Below are positions 34,901 through 47,000 of a stretch of DNA of 64,000 nucleotides, one piece after another (positions within the stretch are counted from its first letter, which is position 1; each line of letters opens with the position of its first letter). The stretch spans positions 4,153,795 through 4,217,794 of the forward strand of contig JAESIW010000137.1 in assembly GCA_016802295.1 (NCBI GenBank). The letters are read 5' to 3'. Below the pieces are notes generated by a model. It was not told the DNA's origin and searched no databases. It saw only the letters and a list, made by a program, of their open reading frames with translations. The translations under genes were made by a program, and so were the position numbers. The DNA comes from Brachionus rotundiformis. Lineage: Eukaryota > Rotifera > Eurotatoria > Ploima > Brachionidae.

Positions 34901-37900
34901 CAGTTGAATATTGATTAATGAAACAGCTTAGGGACTGTAAGGCAAGAGTAATTTTTTTGAATTTTAAGTCATTTTTACTAGATAGCTTTTTAGGTTATAA
35001 TTTGATGCTGTTATTCCAACCGGGACATTTATAATCCATAAGTTTTGCCGACCAAATTAAATTAAACTACTTGCATAATCAAATAAAAATCGATTTTTGA
35101 ATAATTTTTCTGACAACGCCTTTTGACCAAATTGGCTCAGTTAACAAATTTTATAATTAGGAAGAAATATTTTTAAAAAAATTTATCAATTGATTAATTT
35201 AGTGATCAGAAAATTCAATTAAAAACTTACATAATTCATAAGTGTCATATCAGTAAGAAATACGAGATATATCTAAGAAAAATTCTGTTCATCTGGCTTT
35301 TATTGAATGGTTTTAATTTAAAAAATGCTTTTAGAAAATAGAAAGACCAAGGCGGCTTTGGCTGATTTAATTATTAAATGTAATAAGTCTTAAGACCAAA
35401 GTGGTTCAGAATATTTTCCCAAATTATCATTTACATTATTAAAAATAGCCTCTAAAGTGTTCAATTTTGATCCGAATTTGTTAAAGTACAGATATAACTA
35501 AAAATATTAATTTGTTTATTTGATTAAAATTTGAAAGTTTGATGAGCCAAAATGTAGATGAACAAGAAGAATATGAGCTTGCTGAAAAAGAAATAACGAA
35601 AGATTCCGAGTGCTCAATAGCGGCAAAGAGCGATTTGAAAGATTTGAACAACAATTGCGCCTTTGAGACGACTAGCCTAATTTTGGAAGGTGACAAAATT
35701 GAAAAGCTCAGTGAAGATGGTCCGGGCCAAAGACCTACTGGACACAAACTAAATAAGAAATCTAGAATTCATAAAAAAATCAAAAATTTAGCTAGTCGTG
35801 CCAAATTGGTAAATAAAATTTAACTAAATTTTATTTTAAAATTTGTTTGGAAAAGGAACCGCAGAGCTCAAGTCCAAGTCATGAGATTTATGTCGAATTG
35901 GAAGAACTAATATCGGCAGACAAAAATTTGATTGATGAGCAAATATATGAATGGAGAGAAGTGTCCAGATGGATAAAGTATGAGCAAACAATTGACACAG
36001 AGACCAACAAATGGAACCGACCTTTTGTCGGCGCTCTCTTGTACCAAAGTTTACTTTATCTTAAAACTGGCCTACAGTATGGAACAGTTCTTCTAAAATG
36101 CGACCGAGAGTCCATTTTCGGCATTGTTGACGATCTGGTCGAAGACTTCACGGACAGTGGTCATTTGAATAAGGAGAACCGCGAGCTGGTCAAAAGAGTT
36201 TTGCTTAGCAATCACAGAAAAAACTCCATGTTCACTTCTAGTTTGACAGGGGGCCTTTCGCGCAAAAAATCTACAATTTCTGAATTTTTGCCCTATCCAT
36301 TAGGCAGCAGGCGGCAGTCCACTTTTACCAACGAGAACAACATTCACTCGGAAAGTGCAAGCAGAAAAAATTCATCAATCCAATTCAGCGATTTTTACAT
36401 AAATAGACATCGAAACTCAACAAATACGTCAAATTCACCAACAAATAACAAATTAAGCTTAAGTGAGTACAATTTGGAAAAAGAGTTCAAGTCTGGTTTG
36501 TACCAGAAAAACATGAGCAATAGGGAAAATTCAGTTAAGTTTTTTATGCCGTCGAATCCGTCGAGCGGCGTGGCAAGCAATGCTGATTGTGGTGAAAGCA
36601 GCATGGACAACAATTTAAACATTAATCCCACAAATATAACTAAAAATAGGCGTCGTTCTACCATGGCCCTGATAAAAAATACCCTTGGTCAATCAAAATT
36701 AAATAAAGTAATTTTATTTGGGAAAAATATTTTTTTTAATTTTGGAAAAAATGTCCATTTTAGTCAGAGCAGAGCATTAAGGCAATAACTTTTGATGCAG
36801 AGGCGTGTAAAGTGTTGGTTGGTTGTGTTGACTTTTTGGACAGACCGGTGATGGGTTTTGTTCGTTTGGTAAATAGTCAAAATTTGGACGACTTTGCCGA
36901 ATCGAACATCAAAGTGCGCTTTATTTTTGTGCTTCTTGGACCGAGGAATGAGAACATTGATTACATTGAAATAGGTCGATGCATTGGTACACTAATGACC
37001 AACAAAGAGTTTCATGAATGTGCTTACCAGGCGAATGACAGACGCGATTTAATCGAAGGTATATCCAACTTTACCAACAGGAGTTTGTGCTTGGTTCTAC
37101 CGCTTGGAGAGTTCGATTGCGATTTGATCAATCCAATTGTGGAATGGATGAGGGAAAAGATGAAACAAAAGCTGAAAAAACTTGTCGCTGAGTCGATAAG
37201 GAACAGCGAAGACAAGAGTCATATTTCGCCTCTACAAAACCGCTACAAAAAGTCAATTTCGTTGAGTAGAGATGCTAAGATTAAAGTTGACAGTGAGCAT
37301 TTAAGTGCCATTTCTAAGATACACAACAACCATTCTGATCATGACCATGACATGGATGAGAAAAATGACCAATGTGAAGAATTCGATCCATTCCGCCGCA
37401 CGGGTCATCCCTTCGGGTCTCTTATACTTGAAATTAAATATAGATATTCGAAGTATCTAAGCGACTATAAAGACGCTCTAAATATCCACTGTCTAATAGC
37501 CTTTGTATTTATATTTACTGTGTGCATTGCTTCGGCTCTTAGTTTTGGCGGTATTCTTGGTAAGTTCGAATTAATATTATTACAAAATTTTAATATTAAT
37601 TAATAAAAATTAAAAGTTAGATCATTTTTAAAGAGTGAGGGGTAAAGACAAACATTAATCTGTGAAAGTTAAACAAAAATTAAAAAATAATTTTTTTTAA
37701 ATTTTTTTACTAATTAATGAATTATTATAAACAAATAAAAAAATATGCGGTTTTATTTCAGAAAAAATTTAGGCAAATTATACCTTCCTATTTTTTATAT
37801 ACAAATTTCGATTTAAGTTTAAGTCAAAGTATCTTTTATTATTCATTATTAGACAGTCAACAAGCATAAACAAGCATATTACAACAGACACCTTTGTCTA

Positions 37901-40900
37901 AATATGAATATAATACAATTGCCATACATTTGGCATAAATTAAATTAAGACAAGATTTTAAATTTAAAAAAAAATTTTTTTTAACTTTTCTATGACTTTG
38001 TCTCATTGAAAAATTTTTTTTGTTTAATTTTCACATATTTTTGTTTTACTTAACCTTTTTCAATAGAAAAACCAATCTAAGATCTCTTCTTAATCCAAAG
38101 ATTGACTAATTTTTTAATATTATAAGAGAAAACTGTTTTTAATAATAAGCTACAGAATATAAAACGAAATAATCTATAAGAATATTATTTCTTTTTTTTG
38201 GATTCTGTTCTTACATAAATTTAAGAATACAGTAAATATTGATCTGTTTAAAAATTTTCAAAATTAATTATATAGAAATAAATTTGATCTGGGCTTTTAT
38301 GAATGTGTTTATTTAGATTTTTAAATTTGTTTATAAAAAGTATTCAAAAATTAAAATAATTAGTAACTAGAAGAATTAAAAATGGAAATAATTAAAGTTA
38401 TTTTTTTAATGTGTAGCAAGTTTTATGAATGATTTATAATAAAAGACTCATTTCAATAAATAAATTAATAACTAGTAAAAAAAATTAAAAAAAAATATGA
38501 GATAAAATACTAATTATTTAATTATCTCTATCCGATATTAATATTTTATATTTTTCATTCTATAAAATTTGATCACCTAAAAATTTTTTTCAACTCTAAT
38601 CCAAAAATAAAACAAAATTTACCAAGAGTGATATTTAGCAAGGAAGAAAGATATCAATAAGTCATAATTTAATAGTTAATTTTATAATTAATTTTTTAAT
38701 GTTNNNNNNNNNNNNNNNNNNNNNNNNNNNNNNNNNNNNNNNNNNNNNNNNNNNNNNNNNNNNNNNNNNNNNNNNNNNNNNNNNNNNNNNNNNNNNNNNN
38801 NNNNNNNNNNNNNNNNNNNNNNNNNNNNNNNNNNNNNNNNNNNNNNNNNNNNNNNNNNNNNNNNNNNNNNNNNNNNNNNNNNNNNNNNNNNNNNNNNNNN
38901 NNNNNNNNNNNNNNNNNNNNNNNNNNNNNNNNNNNNNNNNNNNNNNNNNNNNNNNNNNNNNNNNNNNNNNNNNNNNNNNNNNNNNNNNNNNNNNNNNNNN
39001 NNNNNNNNNNNNNNNNNNNNNNNNNNNNNNNNNNNNNNNNNNNNNNNNNNNNNNNNNNNNNNNNNNNNNNNNNNNNNNNTAATATTTTATATTTTTCATT
39101 CTATAAAATTTGATCACCTAAAAATTTTTTTCAACTCTAATCCAAAAATAAAACAAATTTACCAAGAGTGATATTTAGCAAGGGAGAAAGATATCAATAA
39201 GTCATAATTTAATAGTTAATTTTATAATTAATTTTTTAATGTTTTTTTGTTAAAACTTTAATGATAATATATTTAAGAAAATATTGAATAATTTTGTTTT
39301 TAAGCTGACAAAACTACAAAAAGATTTGGAGTCAATGAGATGCTCATAGCTACATCGATGAATGGCATTGTATTTGGTCTATTAAGTGGTCAACCACTAA
39401 TGATCCTAGGTCCAACAGGTCCCTTTTTAGTTTTCGAAGAAATGCTTTACCAAGTAAGTGCATGGTTTAAAATAAAATCTAATTTTTTCTTTAGTTTTGC
39501 AGAAAGATTGTGTGTCTAGATTTCCTATCAATTCGATGCTGGGTGGCTGCTTGGGTTCTCTTATTTGCGGTTGTAATGCTCGGTTTCGAAAGTATCTACA
39601 TAATCCAATATGTTACCCGATTCACCGAGGAGATTTTCGCATTCCTTATTGCCACCGTTTTTCTCCTTGATGCCTTAAAGAAAATAATAAAAATTTTCAA
39701 CACTGATCCACTTTATGTCACAGAGGAATACTGCAAACTAAATAACAGCTTTTGGGAAAAAAGCATGAACAACATCTCAAACGAAGGAGAATGCATTTAT
39801 ATACGACAAGAAAACGAGTTTATTGCCAGAAATGAGCCAAGACTGCCATCACCAAATGTTGCTCTACTTTCACTAATGTTAATGATTGGCACATTTGTGT
39901 TGGCAATTAGTCTTAAAAAGCTAAGAAGAAGCATATTTCTTGGAGCTCGGGCAAGACGCACTCTGAGTGATGTAGGAATGCTTATCTCAATTATACTAAT
40001 GGTTGTAGTTGACAATATAATTAATTCTCAAACTGGTCTAAATACGCAAAAATTAGACTTTCCAAATGACATACTTTCTCCCACTGAATATCGTAGCCAA
40101 TGGTTGGTAATTCCTTGGAAAAACAACCTTCCCATTTGGATCCCATTAGCTGCTTTTGTTCCAGCTTTGCTCATTTTTATAGTCCTATTCTTTGAAGTAG
40201 AATTGACCGGAATGATTCTGTACGCGAAGCATAGGAAGCTTAAAAAAGGCACTGGATTCAATTTGGATCTGTTAATATTGGCTATTCTAATGAATGTAAA
40301 TAGCTTGTTCGGTTTGCCTTGGATGTGTGCCGCGCCAGTGCGCACACTCGCCCATTGGGCAAGCTTAACTGTGTACAGTAAAGCCTATATACCCGGTGAA
40401 AAGCCAAAATTAATTGATGTCAAAGAACAAAGATTGACCAACATATGTGTACACTTGGCTATTGGTAAATTGGATAAAAAAATTTGTTTTATCTCAATTT
40501 TTTTTAAAGGGCTTTGTTTGCTAACCAAGTCTGTTCTTAAAATGATACCAGTTTCTGTTCTTTTTGGTATTATCTTATATTTCGGATTTGTATCATTGTC
40601 CGGAACTCAATTGTTTGAACGCATTAAGCTCATATTTATTCCTTCAAAGTATTGTCCAAATGTAATTTATGCAAGAGGAGTAAGTAGATTTTTGTTACAT
40701 GGTGTTTTATTTTTGGTCAAAATTTTTCGAATTAATATTTGGTCAATATGATTACTTTAAGTATTTATACTTTATTAAAAAGTTTATTTATCTTTCTAAA
40801 ATTAGAATTATCTAATCAATATATAATCTTATATCTTATATCTAATATTAAGTAATCGTTTTATTTTAAGTGCTGAAACTAAGACTTATTTTAATGATAA

Positions 40901-41763
40901 ACATATGATTATACTTCAGAACCATTTAGAAAGATAAAAAATAAAACATGCATTAAATTTGACCAAAAAAAAGTCGATGTATCTTGAAAAACTTCAGTAC
41001 TTCTATTTTAATAGCTTATAATTCATAGAAATGTTTGACAAAAAGTCTATTTTATTATATAAAATTTTTTCCTTTAATTAACAAAAAGAGTCGTCAAGTT
41101 AAAACATTTGTTTTAATCAAGTGTTACAATTAAATTTTAGATTTAATAAAAAACAATGATAAATTTAACAGTAGATTAAAATCTATATCAAAACAAGCAA
41201 TATAAAGTAGATTCACGTGCTGAAGTTTGTGATAACTATACAATTTTATCCTCTTAATTTAGACAGGTTGATCAAAAGAGATCAAAATAATTTTTAAAAA
41301 TAATATTTCTGTCCTTTTTTTAACCATAAAATTGAAAAATTTAATTTAACCTGATAAATTTTTTGAATAGACTCTTAATAATTAGAAAACAAAAAAAAAT
41401 ATTTAAAAATAATAAAATAAAATTTAAATTAAAAAAAATATTTTTTCTTCTCTTAAAGGTTCGACCGTCAAAAAGAAATATATACACATTTATTCAAATA
41501 TTGTTTGTTTTTATTTTGTTATTGATTAAATCGATGGACTTGATCTCGTCCGCATTTCCAATCGTGTTTGTAATTCTGGTACCCGTTCGTCTTTTCCTGC
41601 TTCCAAAACTTTTCACGCACAAGGAACTCGAACAGGTATTTTAAAACAAAACTCGAGTAAAGATTTAATTAATTTTCTTTTCTAGCTTGACAATCACCAC
41701 GAAATGATGGGCGATTTCGAATCAACATTGGATTTTTATGAATTGACCCATTTGCCAATTTAG
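31935..41763 (+). CDS. SLC4-family anion exchanger (AE type), paralog 1, about 1335 aa
   Basis: Exons: 31935-32298, 32969-33149, 35538-35808, 35856-36707, 36764-37559, 39305-39453, 39495-40464, 40510-40679, 41459-41635, 41686-41763 (4008 nt). Residues 1-270 are a Ser-rich extension. The band-3 cytoplasmic domain follows (EIYVELEEL, EVSRWIKYEQTID, VLVGCVDFLDRPVMGFVRL, FIFVLLGPR, EIGRCIGTLMTNKEF, GHPFGSLILEIKYRY). The multispanning part has GLLSGQPLMILGPTGPFLVF, YVTRFTEEIFAFLIA, VALLSLMLMIGTFVLA, FIVLFFEVELT, NSLFGLPWMCAAPVRTLA, PGEKPKLIDVKEQR and SGTQLFERIKLIF. Glu in FFEVELT (about residue 1105) matches the transport Glu (E681) of human AE1. The NALLSLVLM-like block and FFE motif fit Cl-/HCO3- exchangers better than Na+-coupled NBCs. 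The large loop (after KKIIKIF) has NNS/NIS glycosylation sites and Cys residues. Exon 3 is linked by phase only. An assembly gap lies in intron 5. Confidence 0.88.
32863..32888. repeat. (TA)13 microsatellite in SLC4 intron 1
   Basis: Twenty-six bases of uninterrupted TA dinucleotide inside the 670-nt first intron of SLC4 paralog 1. Confidence 0.9.
33354..33442. repeat. Inverted repeat (MITE-like) in SLC4 intron 2
   Basis: Core arms 33366-33385 and 33411-33430 pair at 17 of 20 positions around a 25-nt loop. Weaker pairing continues outward (CGCAACAAAC on the left, GTTTTTTATGCG on the right). Its G+C is clearly above the surrounding intron. It looks like a miniature transposable element or a conserved hairpin. 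Confidence 0.6.
38539..39243 (+). repeat. Near-identical 165-bp repeats flanking the assembly gap
   Basis: 38539-38703 and 39080-39243 are the same sequence except for one A missing and one A/G change in the second copy. The first copy ends exactly where the Ns begin and the second starts exactly where they end. This is the signature of two contig ends that overlap but were not merged, or less likely a real tandem duplication. Confidence 0.9.
38704..39079. other. Assembly gap (376 N)
   Basis: Run of Ns inside intron 5 of SLC4 paralog 1. Because both flanks carry the same 165 bp, the gap may contain nothing real. No exon appears to be lost: the protein reads smoothly from GGIL into ADKTTKRFGV across it, as in the paralog. 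Confidence 0.95.
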
Positions 41764-44043
41764 AATTTTTATAGATTAGAATTTTGACAATTGTTTCTTA
41801 GTGATTTAGAAAATAATTTTGACTATGCAATAAAACTATCGATCAACTAAATTCAAGCAATTTTTATTAAAAAAAAAATATTTAATAATAAAAGATAACT
41901 TAAAAAATTTTTGGCAACCTAAAATTTTAAATAAAAAAATATTAATTTAAATTTCAAGTGATTTTTTTTCATTTTATTTTTCAAGGTATATTATATGTAT
42001 CATATTCATGCAATATTTCATTATTTAGTTAAAAACTTATTCATAAATGATTTAAAAAATTTTTTTTTAACAAAATATTCTGATAAACAAATACTTAATT
42101 ATTGATCATGTTAAATTCAATAGCAACTTTTAAAAGCCTTAAAAACCTTGATTTTTGTATGTTAATTATAATATCTGAAATTTATAATTTTAATGATATC
42201 AATTTTAATTCGGCTAGCAAAGGATTAGCTTAATTAATTTTTACACAAAATGATAAAAAATTAATTAAGTTTGATTTTTTTTGCGGTCTATAAACAAAAT
42301 TATTTTGAACAAAAATTTTTTTGGTTGCTAAGGTTAGATCTTTTTTCGTTAAGGTAAGATACTAAATGAAAGTTACCCAATTTTGGTAAACAATGCCAAA
42401 ATTTATTACAGAAAAATATTAAGCAAACGCCTTACATAATTAAGGCTTCCGAAGTTAATCGCTTTTTTTGTCTAGTTTTATGAAAAAACGACCTCCTAGA
42501 GAAAGATTAGCAAAATCTAGTAATAACAAGATGATATTTACATTAAATGTTAAAATTTTAAATAAAGCATAAATAATCGATTCTCAACCAGTTTTCTCAA
42601 AGTTTTTACAAACTTTTGAATTAAAGACACTAGGATAATAGATAAATTTGTTTGACGCAAAGTTTAATAAAAAGATTTTTCCAAGAAAGCTGACTATAAA
42701 TTAGGAATTTAAATTTAATTTTTTTTTTCAATTTAAAAAAAAATTAAAGGTATGTTCTCATGAATCAAATAGATAAACAACAAAATAAGAATAGGTAAGA
42801 ATTTTTATGTGCTTATAGATTTTTTGATACTCAAATATCGTCGAGATTTAGCAGCTATTTTTATAGTTAGTAATTGAATATTTTCGCTTTTAATTAGGTT
42901 AATTAAGCTAATATTTAATGATATTTAAATTTTTTTATACTTAAATTCAAAGCATATCAAAAGTGAGCTTTTTACCAAGGCTTAATAAATTATTGTGTTA
43001 TAAATTTGTTTTTTTTTAATTTTAAGAAGGTTTTTTTCTTGAAGCTAAACAGTTAAAAAAGACCTAGATTATTCTAAAAATACATTATTTTAATTTTTAA
43101 TTAGAGAGTTGACTTAAAGATGTGATTCTAATTTCCTTAAATAAAGATTATTCAAATTTTTAATTCTACCTTTAGAATTCAAATTTGACATAGACTAACT
43201 TTGAATTTTCTAGAAAATTTTCTCAAATAGTTTTAATTATATAATTTATTTGGTTTAATAAATCAAATATAATTTTTTTATAATTTTTTTTTAGAATAAT
43301 TAATAAGTTAAGAGTTAGAATCCAAAATATATTTCGCTTTGATATTATGTTTGTCTTAGATACTTTCAAAAAATTTCTCTAAATGATGAGAAAAATATCA
43401 ATTGAGTTATTTAAAATAAATAAAATTAAAAGTTTTTTTTTCAAAGACGTCATTAAATTTCAAACATGTTACCTTTTTTACCTGTCTTTGTTATTTATAA
43501 ACAAAATTTAACAATGATAATCTACATATGGGAAAAATGATGCCAAATATGGCTTTTTTTATGAATTTTTGATTTATTCGACATCATTGAAAGAATTTTT
43601 CTAGCCTTAATTTCAAGATTGTATTAAAAGATAAATATTATTGACAAATAAGTGTTCTTTAAGTATGACGCGACACGTATTCTAGACGTTGTTTTGGGTA
43701 ATTTATAGCTATTTAAGACTAAAATTAAAATTTTATTTATTATGTAACCAAAGAACATCATTTTTTCTCAAGAAGAAAAGAAAAAGGTAAAAATATGGAC
43801 TTGGCAATTGCTCGTAAAATTTTATTAAAACTTAAATAAATTATGATTTATCACGGCTAAAGGAATTCTTTCTTCTGATTCATATTATTTCTTATCATTT
43901 TTATTTTTTTATTGCTATTTTATGGTACAGAGTAAAAATTTTATAACTTGTTTAGAGAGTCTTATTACAGCGTGTCAAGCGGTGAAACTCTAATTTGGAA
44001 TGAAATAGAATTAAAAAACATTCTTAATCAAACAAATACACAA
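41764..44043. other. Intergenic between the SLC4 paralogs; possible 5' exon of paralog 2
   Basis: AT-rich. It contains the poly(A) signal of paralog 1 (41829-41834). From about 43974 an open stretch after TTATTACAG reads in frame with paralog 2 (SSGETLIWNEIELKNILNQ), so the second gene may have more N-terminal coding sequence here. I could not find a matching ATG exon with the right phase. Confidence 0.45.
41829..41834 (+). terminator. Poly(A) signal of SLC4 paralog 1
   Basis: AATAAA 66 nt after the stop codon in TATGCAATAAAACTAT. Confidence 0.5.
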
Positions 44044-47000
44044 ATGATCTGTAAGATTTGTTTGAGTATTTAATTTTGAATTTTTGATAATTTTACTTTA
44101 AGACAACAATAATACAAACTCACCTGAGTTGAAAAATCTTTTGCCAGCGTCTCAAAAAGTAATCTTTAATTTGTGGTAATAAAAAATTGAAAAATTTTAC
44201 CAAATAGGTGTCATCTGCCCATCCAGATGTTTATGTCGAGCTCGAACAGCTCGAGTTTGACGAAAATGATTTGCTATACAAATGGAGAATATCGTCCAGA
44301 TGGATCAAGTATGAGCAAACGATTGACCCCGAGACAGAAATTTGGTCAAAGCCGTTCATTGGTGCCTTAGAATACCAGAATTTAGCCTATTTGAAATCCA
44401 ATCTTCAATCAGGCACAGTTATTTTGAACTCACAACAGAACACTTTCGAGGACATAATTGAAGAAATAACCCAAGAGTTTATAAATCGCGGTAGGCTTAA
44501 CCGTGATTATAAGGAAAAGCTTAAGTCTATTTTGCTCAGCCAGCACAGGGACCATTTGAGTTTGGCAAGTGCTATGACTGGAAAAAAAGCGCCCATCTCA
44601 GACCTCTTTTCCTCTAATTTGAAGCACACTAAACAAAGTCACTCTTCGATTGTTGAGCACTTTGGTAGTTCTATTTTTAAGAAAAATTTGACCAGACAAC
44701 AAAGTCGTAACGAAGATGCTGGAATCGACAGTGACGGCAATGTGGATGAAAAAAAACAGTTTGTCAAATTTTATGTGCCTTCTCATTCAAGTCTGACTAG
44801 CTTTGATAACCATACAGGTCATTCTCACCATCACCATAACAAGCATCTAAGATCAACTCTAAATCTTCTCAAAAATCCTCTTCATCATTCCAAGTCGAAG
44901 CACTCAGATTTGGATACTTCAATAGATATTGAATCATTTGCCATTATGATTGGAAATGTCGACTTTCTGGACAAACCAGGCATGTTTTTTAATTTAAAAA
45001 AATTATTGCTAAAATTATTTCTTTTATTTCAGTTATGGCTTTTGTCAGACTTACCAAAGACCAATTTTTAGGTAAAAATATGCTTATAATATTTAATTAA
45101 AACAAAACAAAAATCCAGCGGCATAAATTTTATTTATTAATTTCGTTTAGTAGCTTGGGGTTAATATCTCAATTTTTAAGGATCGTTTAACTTTAAAATT
45201 TGAAAATAGGCTATATAAATCTTGATCGCTTTAATTTATCTATAATTACTTTTGTTACACATATAATATCAAAAAAACGATGAATACAAAGTAAAAAAAA
45301 TTTTTCCAAAAAATTTTATTAAATTAAAAATGGATATTTTAATTATGAAACAAATATGATATACCTAATTTAAAAAAATAATAATAATTTAAACTCTTAA
45401 TAACATTTATATTGAAAAAATTTTTTTAGATGTAAGCCATAAGGTACAAAACCCCAAAAGTTAACCCTTAACCCCAAATTTTAATTAAAATTAAGTAAAT
45501 TTATTACTGTGAATTCTCTTAAAATATTATCAAATTGAAAAATAAACATCTATTAATTTAATTTAAAAAAATTTTAAAAAATTTTATTTTAATTTCAGAT
45601 CATTTGGTCGAATTTGAGATCAAAGTGAGATTTTTGTTCATATTTCTTGGACCAAGATCGCACCAAGTGAGTTATCTAGAAATTGGTCGCTGTATGGGAA
45701 CATTGATGACCAATAAAGAATTTGTTGACTGTGCATATGCGGCCAAAAATAAGCCTGAAATAATTCGAGGTATTGGCTCATACACAACCAGAAGTTTATG
45801 TTTTGTTGTTCCAGCAGGTGAATATGATGAAGATTTGTTGGCGCCACTTATTGAATGGATGAAGTCGAAAATGAAACGTAAACAGAAGTTGGATTTTCTT
45901 AAGAAAAAGGAAGCAAAAAAGATTGAAGAAAAATCGGACTCGAGAAAAGAGTCATTATCTTTGTCAAAACAATCTGCTGAGACATTTAACCCCTTTGAGA
46001 GAACTCGACGACCTTTTGGGTGTTTGGTCAATGAAATTAAGCACCGCTATTCGAAATATTTTAGTGATGTAGCTGATGGTCTTAATCTTCATTGTATGAT
46101 TGCATTTTGTTTTGTTTTTACAGTTTGTTTTGCTCCTGCCTTGTGTTTTGGAGGTATTTTAGGTATGTTTTTCAAAGTTTTTTTTAATTTTTTCAAAAAT
46201 TTAATCATTTTATTAAATTTATTATTACTTAAAAAAAACTTGTAAATTATCAGCTTAAAATTACTTTTAATAGAAATTAGCAAATTAATTTTAGTGTTAA
46301 AATTTAAAAAAAGTTCCTCTAAAAAAAACAATATTATATTAGATTTAGAATTTTAATAATTAAAGAAATTAAAAAAATTTAAATAGAATTGATTTTTTAT
46401 GATACAATTAAATACGATTTATTCATCATTTTTATATATTCTAAATCAATTAAAACTTTTAAGCCGATAAAACAGATCGGACTTTTGGAATTAATGAAAT
46501 GTTGTTGGCGACATCAATCAATGGAGTAATATTTGGTCTTTTCAGTGGTCAGCCATTAATGATTCTCGGTCCAACAGGACCTTTTTTAGTTTTTGAAGAA
46601 ATGCTGTATAATGTAAGATTAAGTAAAATCTTTTTTTTTTTCAAATTAAAAAATAAAAAAAATAATTATTATTTTTATTTTAGTTTTGTGTGAAGATGTT
46701 TTGTATCGAATTTCTGCCAGCTAGATTTTGGGTAAAAAAAACAAAAACATTTCTCATAATTGTATAAAAATATCTTTATAGGTGTCTTTTTGGGTTTTGG
46801 TATTCACTTTAATTATGTTGGCGAGTGAACTTGTATTTGTGATTCACTATGTGACCAGATTTACCGAGGAAATATTCGCCTTTCTCATTGCCATTGTCTT
46901 TTTGGCAGATGCAATCAAAAAAATTTTTTACGTAAGTATTCAAATTGGTCAAGGAAATAATGTTTAATTGGATTCTGCTTGGGGCGCAGTTTGCTTATTC

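Noticed and set aside
38662..39117. Open frames through the N run
   Set aside because: Artefact of translating Ns.
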